Assembly (NCBI GenBank): GCA_006386115.1
Contig: VFIW01000008.1
Span: 558,001-622,000, forward strand
Length of the DNA stretch: 64,000 bases
Source: Globisporangium splendens
Lineage: Eukaryota; Oomycota; Peronosporomycetes; Pythiales; Pythiaceae
Direction: 5' to 3'
Shown: positions 33,070-43,480 of the stretch, piece by piece
Layout: every line of letters begins with the position of its first letter
Position numbering within the stretch: the stretch's first letter is position 1
The notes under the pieces: generated by a model
Database searches by the model: none
What the model was told of the DNA's origin: nothing
Seen by the model: only the letters and a program-made list of their open reading frames with translations
Made by a program: the position numbers and the translations under genes

Positions 33070-34959
33070 GCACACCAGCGTTGACGACGGAGCGATGGTG
33101 ATTTGCCGCGCGCTCGACGACGGCATCCACGTTGCCATCGTGCGCTGCTTGCTCGCTGCACTCGGCGATCCGATCAGCAAGTCGCGAAAGAAGCGCGAAG
33201 CAACGTTACATAGCGCGTTTGATACAATCGCGACGCTGCTCCAGCGACAGCGTGCGCCGTTGGTTCCTGGGCTCTCTGGTGATGAGTCACATGCAGCTGC
33301 GGATGGGTTTGAACTGTCGTATCCGCGATTGCAAATGTTTGTGCTGCACAAGCTGGAGCCGAAAAGCACGGCGTGCAATATCGTACGCGCAGTCAAGATC
33401 GCGAATGCTCCGTTCGACGCAATGGCGCTGCATCGGGCTTGTAGTGCGCTGATGGCAAAGCACGAGGTGCTGCAGTACAGGACGCCGAAGTACTCGTCCT
33501 CAGTCAGCAGCAAACGCTCGTTGGCTTTGTGCTGCTCAGCAATAGTTTTGAGAATGGCAGTGATCCGACTTACGATGGCCAAAGTTGCACCCTCGCGGCA
33601 CTTCGCGCGTTTGTCAGCGACCGACTGTCGTGGCAAATGGTGCCGTAGGAGCTCCGCGTCGCCGCCGAGTGGCCGCATACGCCCAACGGGAAGCTCAATC
33701 TGCGTGCCCTGGCCAGCATCGCGAGTACTCGCAGCAGCAGCAGAAGCGGCATTGCGCGTTCGCAAGCGTCATATCTATCACCACCGCCAGTAGTATCTGA
33801 GGCAGCGGAACCTCACGAACCTGTCGGTGTCAGTGTTCGCATCGCGACCGAGATCCTCAAGCAAGCGTGGAGCGAAGTGCTCGGAATCAATGACCACAAA
33901 GACCACGACCGGCTGCTGAGTGCGTCATTTCTTGAGTTGGGCGGCAACTCGCTGCTCGCGATTCGCGTCACGTCGCTCGTGAAAACCCACAGCCTCACAC
34001 TTCCTTTGGATGCGTTTTTCCGGTGTCCGACACTTGGTGACATGGCGAAACGTACAGCGTCCACCTTGAGGGACACTCTTGGTCATGACGCACCACCGTC
34101 ATCATTATTGACCTCGAAGGCGCTGGTGCCACCCAACTGGAAGCAAGCGTCTGCGGCGATGACCTCACCGTTGTTCCTCGTGCACTGCGCTGACGGCACG
34201 GTCTGACAGCTCCTGGAGCTCGCGCGGCAGCTGCCGTTCCCAGTGATCGGCGTCCAACAAACCACTACAGCAGCTGCAACGTAATACACTGTGGACTCGA
34301 TTGAAGCGCTCGCGAGAAACTACTGGAATGAGATCCGTGCCATGCAGCCAGTGGGACCGTATGCGCTCGGCGGCTTTTCATTTGGATGCCGCGTTGCGCA
34401 TGAGATCACACGGTTGGCGCATGCTGAGGGCCACGCGCTGCATCCGCTGACATTGTTAGATGGACTCCCGTGCTCCGCACCAGAACCTGAACAAGTGGTG
34501 AGCGACGGAGCAGGTCACGAGCAAGACGCACTAGATTTGGAAGCGTATGGTGAAGCGACTTATGGCCACAAAAGCAGCAGCACACGTGGCAGAGATGAAG
34601 ACAATGAAGATGGTGCGATCTTGACGCAGCTCGGTGTGCAGTACCTGGCGAACTGCAAATTAGACACAAAGTATCAACCTGGACTCCAGACCGTCGAGTC
34701 CATGCCGGAATCCGATCCCATCTTAGCGACCAAGTGGCTGTGGCTTCGCACACATTTGGTCAAGACTCAGCAGTGGCACGTGGACCCCTACTCGTTAGAC
34801 ACAACGTGTGGCATTGCGATCACGACTGCGGGCATCCCGGGCGCTTCCTACGTGACATTGTTGCAATCTCCACATGTCGACAATGTCGCTGCCGCGGTCT
34901 TAGCCGCGTACTGTGATGGAGTATCTAATAGAGACTATGCACAGCAATCGCAGAAATGA
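33070..34959 (+). pseudogene. Relic of a non-ribosomal peptide synthetase (C, A, carrier and thioesterase parts)
   Basis: Parts appear in NRPS order. About 33090-33260 resembles the end of a carrier domain whose Ser site has become Gly (ALDDGIHVAIVRCLLAALGD). About 33300-33480 is the start of a condensation domain (LSYPRLQMFVLHKLEP, ALHRACSALMAKHEVLQ). A frame change and deletion then remove the rest of that domain and nearly all of the adenylation domain. From 33487 one frame runs to 34959: the A-domain end (RLSWQMVP, PHTPNGKLNLRAL), a carrier domain with its Ser intact (FLELGGNSLLAIRV, TCG at 33949), and a thioesterase (PLFLVHCADGTV, GxSxG as GGFSFGC, LTLLDGLP, SPHVDN). That frame is broken by TAG 33646, TGA 34204 and TAA 34282 but not by indels, suggesting fairly recent decay. 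Product unknown; bacterial or fungal origin by transfer is possible, not shown. Confidence 0.8.
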
Positions 34960-35363
34960 ACCAGACCGAGGATGTGCCATTTGATGGTCTTCTGGCTGTA
35001 GCCATTCATCGCTCATGAAAGTTGGACTGCGTACTTCGTGCAACAGGAGGCAAAGCGCAATGCCAAGAACTCTTTTTCAACGTTCTGGCAATTTCACCAT
35101 TCTGTTCATGTAAGATGGTATCTCTCACCTTGGATATCGCAAGATAGAACGCAGCTGACGCTCTTTCTTCTCATGAGGAGGTAGCTGATCGCTGCACAAG
35201 AATCCGCAGACAAATCAGAAAACGAAAGCAACAACGCACATGGACCTCACCGATGACACGAAACGCTTCTTCGATCATATCCCCATTGTGTATACATATG
35301 TGTGTTCTCTGTTCTTCTCATTCTCTCGTGGTCTCTTCTTCTTTTGCGTGTAGATTCCAGCCA
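34960..35363. other. Intergenic gap
   Basis: About 400 bp between the synthetase relic and the 3' end of VPS35L. No feature seen. Confidence 0.35.
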
Positions 35364-38300
35364 TCACCGAAGCTCTCCACTCTTGTAGCTAGTTGAAGAC
35401 AACTGCTTCAGGGTCAAATCCGAAGTGGACGACGTCGCGAGGCAATCTTCCAGCACTTGAATCGCCTGCGTGGTGTTCGCGTTCACGAGACGGCTCTGCT
35501 GCTTGCGGACCGTGGCAAAGTACGCGGCCAAGTACTCGTGTGTCGTCTCGTAATAGGTCTGAATCCACTGCACCTGCTTGCGGACATCGCGGTCCGCACT
35601 GATCGTGGACTTGGTTGCTGTAGACAGAATCTTCACCTTCTCGTGGAGAAACGTTATGCATTTGCGCACAAGCACTGCGCCACAGCGGCTTCGCTTGCGT
35701 CGGCGACTCTTGTTGGTCTCCCCAGCAGCAAAAATATCCAAGCTGCTGTCGAAGTTCGTCGATGGCGAGCATTCGTCTTGGGCCAACATTGGTGTCACCT
35801 GGCTGACGAAATCCAACATCAACTCGATCTGGCAAAGCTGCACCTCAACTGGTATCGTTTGTGTTGACGCTGCTACCGGTAGAGCGCTCGTCTCGCTCTT
35901 CTCGTCGTCACCGGGGACACGAATGTGGTCCATGGCTTCGATTTCACGCACGATATCCTCGATTGTGGTCGTGAAATGCAAGTGCACTTGCTCCGAGAAG
36001 CTGTCATCGCCGCCGTAGAGAACATCGTTCGAGTCCAATCCAGTGATTCGCTGCGGGAGCTGCTTTTGGCCCCACAGACCATACAGTTGCATCAAAAACA
36101 GCAAGATGCGCACACGGGAGCGAGTCGCAGAGACTTGAACGCGTGGTATCGGCGACGAGGTCATCTTCTCCCATGCCATGCGTTCCAACACGGCTTTCCG
36201 TAGCCCATTGACGAAATAAAACGCATCGTCGTCCGTCAGCGATGGCGCATACACCAAGATACTCACGAGGTCTCCGATGGTGCGCACGAGTCCATCCGAC
36301 TCATTTGCATGTGAGTCTGCGTCTTCAAGAAACTCGAGGTCATCGATCGCACCGCCATCCATGGTGCTACTTGTTGGCACATGATACTGATAGTAGAATT
36401 TGCTCGGATCCAGCTCGGTGATCTGGACAATCGCCGCTTTCAACAGAGCATCCATCTGCGGGAGACAATTGTTGACCAGTGCGACTTTGGCCGACAGTGT
36501 CATGAGCTCCAGTTTACGGAACGGGTCCGAAATCGACGGGATCGTGATATGCGCATACGCTAAACACGACTTGATGAAGTTGCGGCGGTTCTTGACTTTC
36601 TTGTCGTTGTGCATGCCGACGGCAGCTGCTGCCACCGACGAGTGCCGTGCTGTGCGCTTGTGGACCTGCATCGCCAGCGTGAGCACGTTCTTCGCAAGCG
36701 TGGTCTTGACGTGCTCGAGTTTGTAGAAGGCGCTTCGACAGTCAATAAACAACATCAGCAGCGCTTCTTCCTCTTCTTCTTGCTGCTTCTCGTCGTAACG
36801 GGAAGCATCGTGTGCCCCTTGCGGAAATGCATACCCCAAGCGAGAAATAAAGGCGCAGATATCTCGTGTGGCATCGGCGCGTTCCGTCGCCGTGCTCAGC
36901 GAATCCAGCGCATCATGCACACGGCAGCAAATGACAAACAGTGTGTGAGCCACGGCAGCCTCTGGCCCCACCACATGTAAGCGCATACTGCTGCCAGACG
37001 CATACTTGGCGCTCTTGCGATCCAGACTCACGAACGCGCGAAGCACTTTCTTGGCGACGCCGACACTCGACTCACGCTTGAACATACCCATCAAGCTCTA
37101 CATAAAAGGCGAACAAGCACAGGTCGTCAGGTATTCGATCACAATACAACTCCGCCACAAGTCGAAACTACGTACGAGGAATTCACTCGACGGGATGAGT
37201 TTCGTGAAAAACTCAAAGTGCTCTTGAGCGCCATACACGACATTTTCGATCAGCGCTCCCATGAGGTTGTACACCTTGGGCGTCAGCTCATCTGGCGTCG
37301 CTGCATTCAGGTGGCGCACGACGTCTTTCAGTAAAATGAGCGCTTCGCGATGCTAGTGTGTCGAATGATCACGACATGTAGGTTAGATGACAGTGGACAA
37401 CAACGAAATGATTCCACAGCGCACTTATGCCCAAACGTACCGAGAAATGAGCGACGATAAGTTTCATGTATGCAGCCGCACACTCCATGTACTGCGCAAT
37501 ATCTTCCTGGGACGTGATCGACGTCCACGCATCGTTCAAGAACTGTAGCTTGCCTTCTTTCGTCGTTGTCAGCGTAGGCGACGCGCTTAATTGCAGCGCC
37601 AGCAGACTGTACAAGTGGCATTTCGTGTACTGCGACGGCGTCGACAGCCGCATGAGGTGCAGCATCACGAGTGGTCTCGACGCATAGAATTGCGCGCCAA
37701 ACGCCTCACAAATGTGCTTGAGCACCATGGAATTGTCGGAATATTCACGATAATGCGCCAGAATCGTGCCAAATGCCTCATGATGGCAGTCACTCGCAGC
37801 GCACTTCATCAACCATTCGACTGCCGGCGAATGCAGCCCCAAGTATTCTTCTTGCGTCAAGTTGTTGGTCTCGAGCCATTTCTCGAGTTTGGTTGCCTGG
37901 AACTGGTTATACGAGAAGAAATAATCGAACAGGCTACTAAGCACCGCAGTCTTGTCGCTCGGCTGCAGCAACTCCGAGCCGCTCAGTGCCAAGTACACGC
38001 GCGTGTATAGCGCCACCATGGGTTCCCCCACACCTCTGTGCACACACAATAACATCAGCATTCGATTAGCTCCGCACATCCTCAAACTGGTTGGAAAAAA
38101 TGATCGAAAGCTTGTTTACTTGATCATATTCGACAGCCGCGCGACAATTTGTGGGTATTCGCCATCACACAGGAAGCGATAGCACTTGAGTAACGCAATC
38201 TCAATGTAGCTAGTAAGGTCAAAAGAGGGAGAGAGAGAGAGAGTGAACAGACAGACGCGGTTAGATACCATAGCCCAGAGCATGCATCGGAGAACGGCGC

Positions 38301-39746
38301 TAAACATCGTACATTCTTGGTAGCAGTTCGCGGATGCACGCCGTCTTGTAGAACCAGTTTCGACACGTCTCTTTCGCGTGGATGTTGACATCGCTGCTCA
38401 CAAAATTCTCCGACAACGGCGTCGGCAGCGGTTGCCCGTTTTCATCTTCAGATCCACGCGCTTTGATGCGCTCAAACACGAGGTTACCAAACGTGTCGAG
38501 CAAGTCACTGACGAGCACAAACACGCACGGGTACAACTGCGGCGAGCTCGTCGTGTCACCCAGGAGCTTCACCGACTTGATCGCGATCCGCAGCGCCGCG
38601 ACCTTTTGATTCTGGTTCCATGCCGCGACGAGTTCGTTCTCCATGATGTGGATCTTTTCAACGTACTCGCTCTGCGACATCTCGACCGTGCGATCTTCCT
38701 TCTGTGCTGAGCTGCCACTTGAAGAAGGTCGGCGCTCGAGCAGCTCCAAGCGCTCGCGCGTCTTCTTGAGCACGTGGATCCCGTCGGTCGCAATAGGATC
38801 TCGGTCGTCCCGTGGGTCGTACTGCGCTCTCGAAGTCCACGAGATCTCATCTATAATGGTACATAACATGAAATAACGACACTGTGAGTACGACCATCAT
38901 CATACAGTGCGTACTGTGGATGCAATGGGTAATGGACGTACTCTCAAGATCATGGGCTTCCAGCATGCTCTACAGCACAACAAGAGAACACATACAAGCG
39001 TCGTGTCAGCCCATGCAGTGATGATAACGACGGCAAAAGCATGCCAATCGTACCGCCTTGATCTTGAACGTGACATTCTCAAACTTCTGGAGCACGCGGT
39101 CTTTGTGGGTCTTCCAGAGCTGCTTGGTTGTCGGTGGCGGCGCCTGCTTCTGCGATAAAGAAGCCGCTGGTGAGTCTGGAATCGTTCTGGACGATCGCTT
39201 CCGATCCAAGTGGGAGGGCGTTGTAGTGGAGCTCAGAGTCCCACTGGAAGCCTTCACAAGCCCAGCACTCGACAATGGATCGCTGCTTCCAGGGAGTCCA
39301 GCCGAGAGCACACCCAATGGATCAATATCGCCGTCCTGCAGCACCACCAGCTCCTGCTTTAGCGGATCAAGCTGTTCACTGTCGTCGACAGGCTTCGTCA
39401 TGGCTTCTTCCTTCGTCTGTCCAACCAGCACCTTCGCCATCACATCTCGCCACTCTCGCGTTTCTCCATCACGATTAGACAGTGCCTGCACGCGGCTCTG
39501 TACCGCACCATACGCGTTCGCGGAGCTCAGAGGGTGCGCTTCGGTGCTTTGAAGCGCTTTGAATGCGAGTTCGTGACGAGTCGGCGGCGAGATCCGTTCG
39601 CCGACGCGCCATTTCGCAACCTGCTGCTGCCCATTTGCACCGGAAGCAGCAGACGGCACTGACGCTGCTGGAGGAGTTGACGCCTTCCGCTCCATGGTCC
39701 TGCTGCTCGACTTGCGCAGGCGCGGCTCTTCCGTCGTGTTCCCCAT
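35364..39746 (-). CDS. VPS35L: VPS35L, retriever complex subunit
   Basis: Scaffold of the retriever complex (with VPS26C and VPS29), which recycles endosomal cargo to the cell surface. Exons on the minus strand: 39746-39054, 38845-38313, 38209-38120, 38035-37441, 37352-37176 and 37097-35364, in phase, 1273 aa (animals about 960). Co-linear landmarks: an N-terminal DPLGVL...SSDPLSS pair like the DPL motifs of animal VPS35[71 protein letters not shown], the alpha-solenoid, [34 protein letters not shown] and [14 protein letters not shown]. Extra length is mostly a disordered N-terminus, acidic loops and a Ser/Arg-rich insertion. A (GA)n tract lies in the second intron (38229-38245). The frame stays open 14 codons upstream of 39746, so an upstream exon is possible. 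The first acceptor (ATGAG at 38846) is the least certain join. Confidence 0.9.
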
Positions 39747-40460
39747 GCTCTGGAGTGCTTCGCTTCTTTTCCTTTGTTCTTCAAGATCCAAAAAACTGTG
39801 GAAATCCGCACTTAGGAGGCAGTCAAGACACTGCGTACTTCTTGCAAATAGGTTCGCTCGTTCCTTTTATGCACTCGCACTTAATGGAGGACATGCGTAC
39901 TTTAGAGATAAGTTTGCATGTGAGCCTCCTGATCTTTTGACACTAGCTGAGTTCCCTTGAAGCCTAGGTTACCATCGAGCGTGACAACAACAAAGATCCA
40001 AGCTTGAACGGTAACATTTCCAATAGCATGCGGCCGCACCGAGTACGCTCGGCATATTCCGCGTGGTTTCATGTCCAAATAGCTGGTTTCGCGATAGGTT
40101 TTGAGGTGTTTGGCTGTCTCGATTGTCGGCTGCTGATCTCACGTTAGATATTGGAGACCTTGAACTCGTTTGTGGATGCAGGTTCCACTCGGTTTGTTTC
40201 CTCTATTTATTGACGTTTGTTTAGCAATCACAGCGAATCAACATACACTCTGTGCATGCAAAATAGAACCGTTTCAGATGCTCTCAAACCGAGATCTACC
40301 TCGTGCCATCTCCCTTTTGCGCTTTTTTCGTTGACATCTGCATGTGGATGTCTCTGGTTGGCTGAAACCATTCCCATTCAGCCAATCGTCGCTCCCCACG
40401 ATGGAACATGGCTCCCACTTTTCTTTCTCCACACACTCACACACACTCACACTCATCAGC
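39747..40460. other. Divergent intergenic region
   Basis: About 0.7 kb between VPS35L and prolyl oligopeptidase, both reading outward. A short CA-rich stretch (40432-40455) precedes the oligopeptidase start. No other feature seen. Confidence 0.35.
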
Positions 40461-42812
40461 ATGCTTGCAGTTCGTCTGCATTTGCGGCTGCCGTCCCCGC
40501 GTTCCCGCTGCGCCACTCCTCAATTTGCCGCCTTCTGCTCAAGTCGCCGGCAACCTCCTCCATCCAAGCTCAGAAGACCAACTCCAAGTATCATGGCGGG
40601 CTTGCAGGAACCGATCACGTACCCCGCGGTGAAGCGCGACGAGCTCGCCGAGGAGCTCCATGGCGTGCGCGTCGCGGACCCGTACCGCTGGCTCGAGGAC
40701 CCCGACAGCGACGACACGAAGGCGTTTGTCGCCGCGCAGAACGCCGTGACCCAGAAGGTGTTTGACCAGATCCCGTACGTCGAAGAGGCCAAGGCGCGCT
40801 TGACGGAATTGTTCAACTACGAAAAGTACACGGCGCCAAAGAAGCACGGCGGCAAGTACGTGTTTGCCAAGAACGACGGATTGCAGAACCAGTACGTGTA
40901 CTACATCCAAGACACCCTTGAGAGCGAACCGCGCGTGCTCTTGGACCCGAACTTGCTCTCGTCGGATGGCACGGCAGCGCTGTCCAGCCGCGCGTTCTCG
41001 GAAGCCAAGATGGGGGACGGCAAATTGTACTTTGCGCACGGCATCTCGCGCGGCGGCTCGGATTGGCAAACGATCAAGGTGCTCGCCGTCCACGACGACA
41101 ATAAGATCTTGGAAGACACGGTCGAATGGGTCAAGTTCAGCGCGATCGCGTGGACCCATGACGACAAAGGCTTCTTCTACTCGCGCTACCCGCCACCAGA
41201 GAACTTGGCCAAGAGCGAGGATGACGAAGAAAATTCCAAGCGTGGCACGGAGACGGATTCGAACGTGAATCACCAGCTGTGGTACCATGCGTTGCACACC
41301 CCACAGTCGCAAGACAAGCTCGTGTATGCGTACCCTGCGGATCCATCGTACTCGATCACTGCGGAAGTGTCGGATGACGGCAAGACGCTGATCATCTCGT
41401 TGAGCGATGGCTGCAAGAACGCGAACATGGTGCACTTGGCGGACTTGACCAAGTTTGACGAATTCCTGGCGGGTCCAGCGAAGGAGTTGATCGCTGTGCG
41501 AAAGTTGGTCGATGACATGGAATCGGCGTTCTCGTACATCTTGAACAAGGGCGACGCGTACTACTTCCAGACCAACAAGGATGCACCACGCGAACGCGTC
41601 GTGCGTGCGGATCTGTCGACCGCGGACCCTGTTGTGTGGGAAGAAGTGATCCCAGAGCAAAAGGACTTGATCGTCCTCGAAGGCGTGAACCCCGTCGCGG
41701 GCGATTTGCTTGTGCTGCAATTGCTCAAGGATGTCATCAACGTGCTCCACGTGTACGACCTCAACGGCGTGTTCCAGTACGAGATCGACTTGCCGTCGGT
41801 GGGTACTGTCGGAGTCTCGAGCAAGCGCACGGAGTCGGAATTCTTCATCCACTTCATCTCGTTCTTGTACCCTGGTACGATCCTCCGCATCGACTTGAGC
41901 AACGGAAAGAGCAACGGCGAGGTCTTCCGTGAGACCAAGGTCAAGGGCTTTGACGCGAGTCTGTTTGAGTCCAAGCAAGTATTCTACCCGTCGAAGGACG
42001 GCACGAAGATCCCTATGTTCATCGTCAAGCGCAAGAGCTCGCCATTGAACGGCGAGTTGCCAGTGTACTTGTACGGCTACGGCGGCTTCAATATCTCGCT
42101 CAGTCCAGCGTTCAGCGTCGTGCGATTGGTGTTTGTGCAACACTTTGGTGGCGTGCTCGCGCTTCCGAACTTGCGTGGTGGCGGCGAATACGGTGAGGAC
42201 TGGCACCAGGACGGTATGCTCTTCAAGAAGCAGAACGTCTTTGACGATTTCCACGGCGCGGCCGAGTACCTGATCAAGGAAGGCTACACGAACCCATCGA
42301 AGATCGCCATCCACGGTGGCTCGAACGGTGGTCTCTTGGTCGCTGCTGCCAGCAACCAACGCCCAGACTTGTACTGCTGCGCCGTAGGCGCTGTCGGTGT
42401 GATGGACATGCTCCGTTTCCACAAATTCACGATTGGCCACGCGTGGCGATCGGACTACGGTGATCCGGACGTCGCAGCCGATTTCCACTACTTGCTGAAG
42501 TACTCGCCAGTGCACAATGTGCCAAGTGCGAACAGCGAAGTCGTGCAAAACCTCAAGAACGGTGGCTTCCCATCGGTGCTGCTCACGACCGGCGACCACG
42601 ACGACCGCGTCGTGCCTCTGCACTCGTACAAGCTCATCGCGGAACTGCAGCACAAGCTGGGCCACTCGCCGTCGCAGAAGAACCCATTGCTCATTCGCAT
42701 CGACACGAAGTCGGGCCATGGCGCGGGCAAGCCTCTGGCAAAGACCATCGAAGAAAACTCGGAAGTGTTTGCGTTCATCGCGTGGAACCTCGGCGCCAAG
42801 TTTGTGTTGTAA
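40461..42812 (+). CDS. Prolyl oligopeptidase, possibly mitochondrial form
   Basis: S9A serine peptidase cutting short peptides after Pro. Single exon, 783 aa from the ATG at 40461, or 739 aa from the ATG at 40593. The longer form adds LAVRLHLRLPSPRSRCATPQ and more, Arg/Ser-rich and free of acidic residues, which resembles a mitochondrial presequence; the shorter form is close to the cytosolic enzyme (about 710 aa). The propeller begins with YPAVKRDELAEELHGV and DPYRWLEDPDSD. The catalytic domain has PVYLYGYGGFNISLSP, RGGGEYGEDWH, nucleophile Ser in HGGSNGGLLVAA (TCG at 42321), Asp in TTGDHDDRVVPLHS and His in SGHGAGKP, the standard triad order. The opposite strand is open for over 2 kb, an artefact of codon composition. 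Confidence 0.95.
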   Translation: MLAVRLHLRLPSPRSRCATPQFAAFCSSRRQPPPSKLRRPTPSIMAGLQEPITYPAVKRDELAEELHGVRVADPYRWLEDPDSDDTKAFVAAQNAVTQKVFDQIPYVEEAKARLTELFNYEKYTAPKKHGGKYVFAKNDGLQNQYVYYIQDTLESEPRVLLDPNLLSSDGTAALSSRAFSEAKMGDGKLYFAHGISRGGSDWQTIKVLAVHDDNKILEDTVEWVKFSAIAWTHDDKGFFYSRYPPPENLAKSEDDEENSKRGTETDSNVNHQLWYHALHTPQSQDKLVYAYPADPSYSITAEVSDDGKTLIISLSDGCKNANMVHLADLTKFDEFLAGPAKELIAVRKLVDDMESAFSYILNKGDAYYFQTNKDAPRERVVRADLSTADPVVWEEVIPEQKDLIVLEGVNPVAGDLLVLQLLKDVINVLHVYDLNGVFQYEIDLPSVGTVGVSSKRTESEFFIHFISFLYPGTILRIDLSNGKSNGEVFRETKVKGFDASLFESKQVFYPSKDGTKIPMFIVKRKSSPLNGELPVYLYGYGGFNISLSPAFSVVRLVFVQHFGGVLALPNLRGGGEYGEDWHQDGMLFKKQNVFDDFHGAAEYLIKEGYTNPSKIAIHGGSNGGLLVAAASNQRPDLYCCAVGAVGVMDMLRFHKFTIGHAWRSDYGDPDVAADFHYLLKYSPVHNVPSANSEVVQNLKNGGFPSVLLTTGDHDDRVVPLHSYKLIAELQHKLGHSPSQKNPLLIRIDTKSGHGAGKPLAKTIEENSEVFAFIAWNLGAKFVL

Positions 42813-43480
42813 GTGACGAGATACAAATCGGCATGCAATAAGTAGAAAATGAAGTCATTCTCATCAGGATTTATTTCTCTTCTCTTGTGTGCGTGCGTAT
42901 GACGCGATGTTGACCTTAGCGCTGCAACTTCAACGAGATGTCGCTTGTGAACAAGAGGTTGATGTTGTCGATTGCACCTCAGGCATGCAGTGATATCCTA
43001 GGAGAATGTCCCCATTAGGTCATCCACTCCCTTCCCCATTTTATTGCAAAAAAGTGTTGCCTGATTTCGCTGCTACTGCTGCTGAGCCGATCCATTGCGC
43101 CATCGATGGATGACAGCTCAGTGTTGTACTAGAGAGATGGGTGAGTGAGTACCTGCAGGCTGCTACGTATTATAATGGGGCAATGAATGGCAGCAATGGC
43201 GGCCATCGTAATCAGCCAGTCAGTCGCTTTTTCTTCCTTTCTTTGTCCTGTTGCCCCTCGTGTTGCCATGTGATGATCTCAGAATGCAAGTCCATACTGT
43301 AACACGAGTGCATGGATCAGTTGGAAAAGGCGAGGTGCTCAATCAGACATCAAACTGATACACGTGGCTCGTCTACACGAAGCTATCAGCGTCTCTGCAA
43401 TCACGCACTTGCATGAGCCCACATGGTGTGATCAAGTGGTGCCAGAGAGAGCGGCGACGCATCCGACAAGAAGGAAGGAG
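42813..43480. other. Intergenic region
   Basis: About 0.67 kb, no feature identified. The reading frame of the next gene stays open back to 43364 but without an ATG. Confidence 0.3.

Noticed and set aside
40539..42719. Open frame of over 700 codons on the strand opposite prolyl oligopeptidase
   Set aside because: It exactly shadows a secure gene. Its composition (Val/Arg/His-rich) is that of antisense to G/C-ending codons, and it has no family motif.
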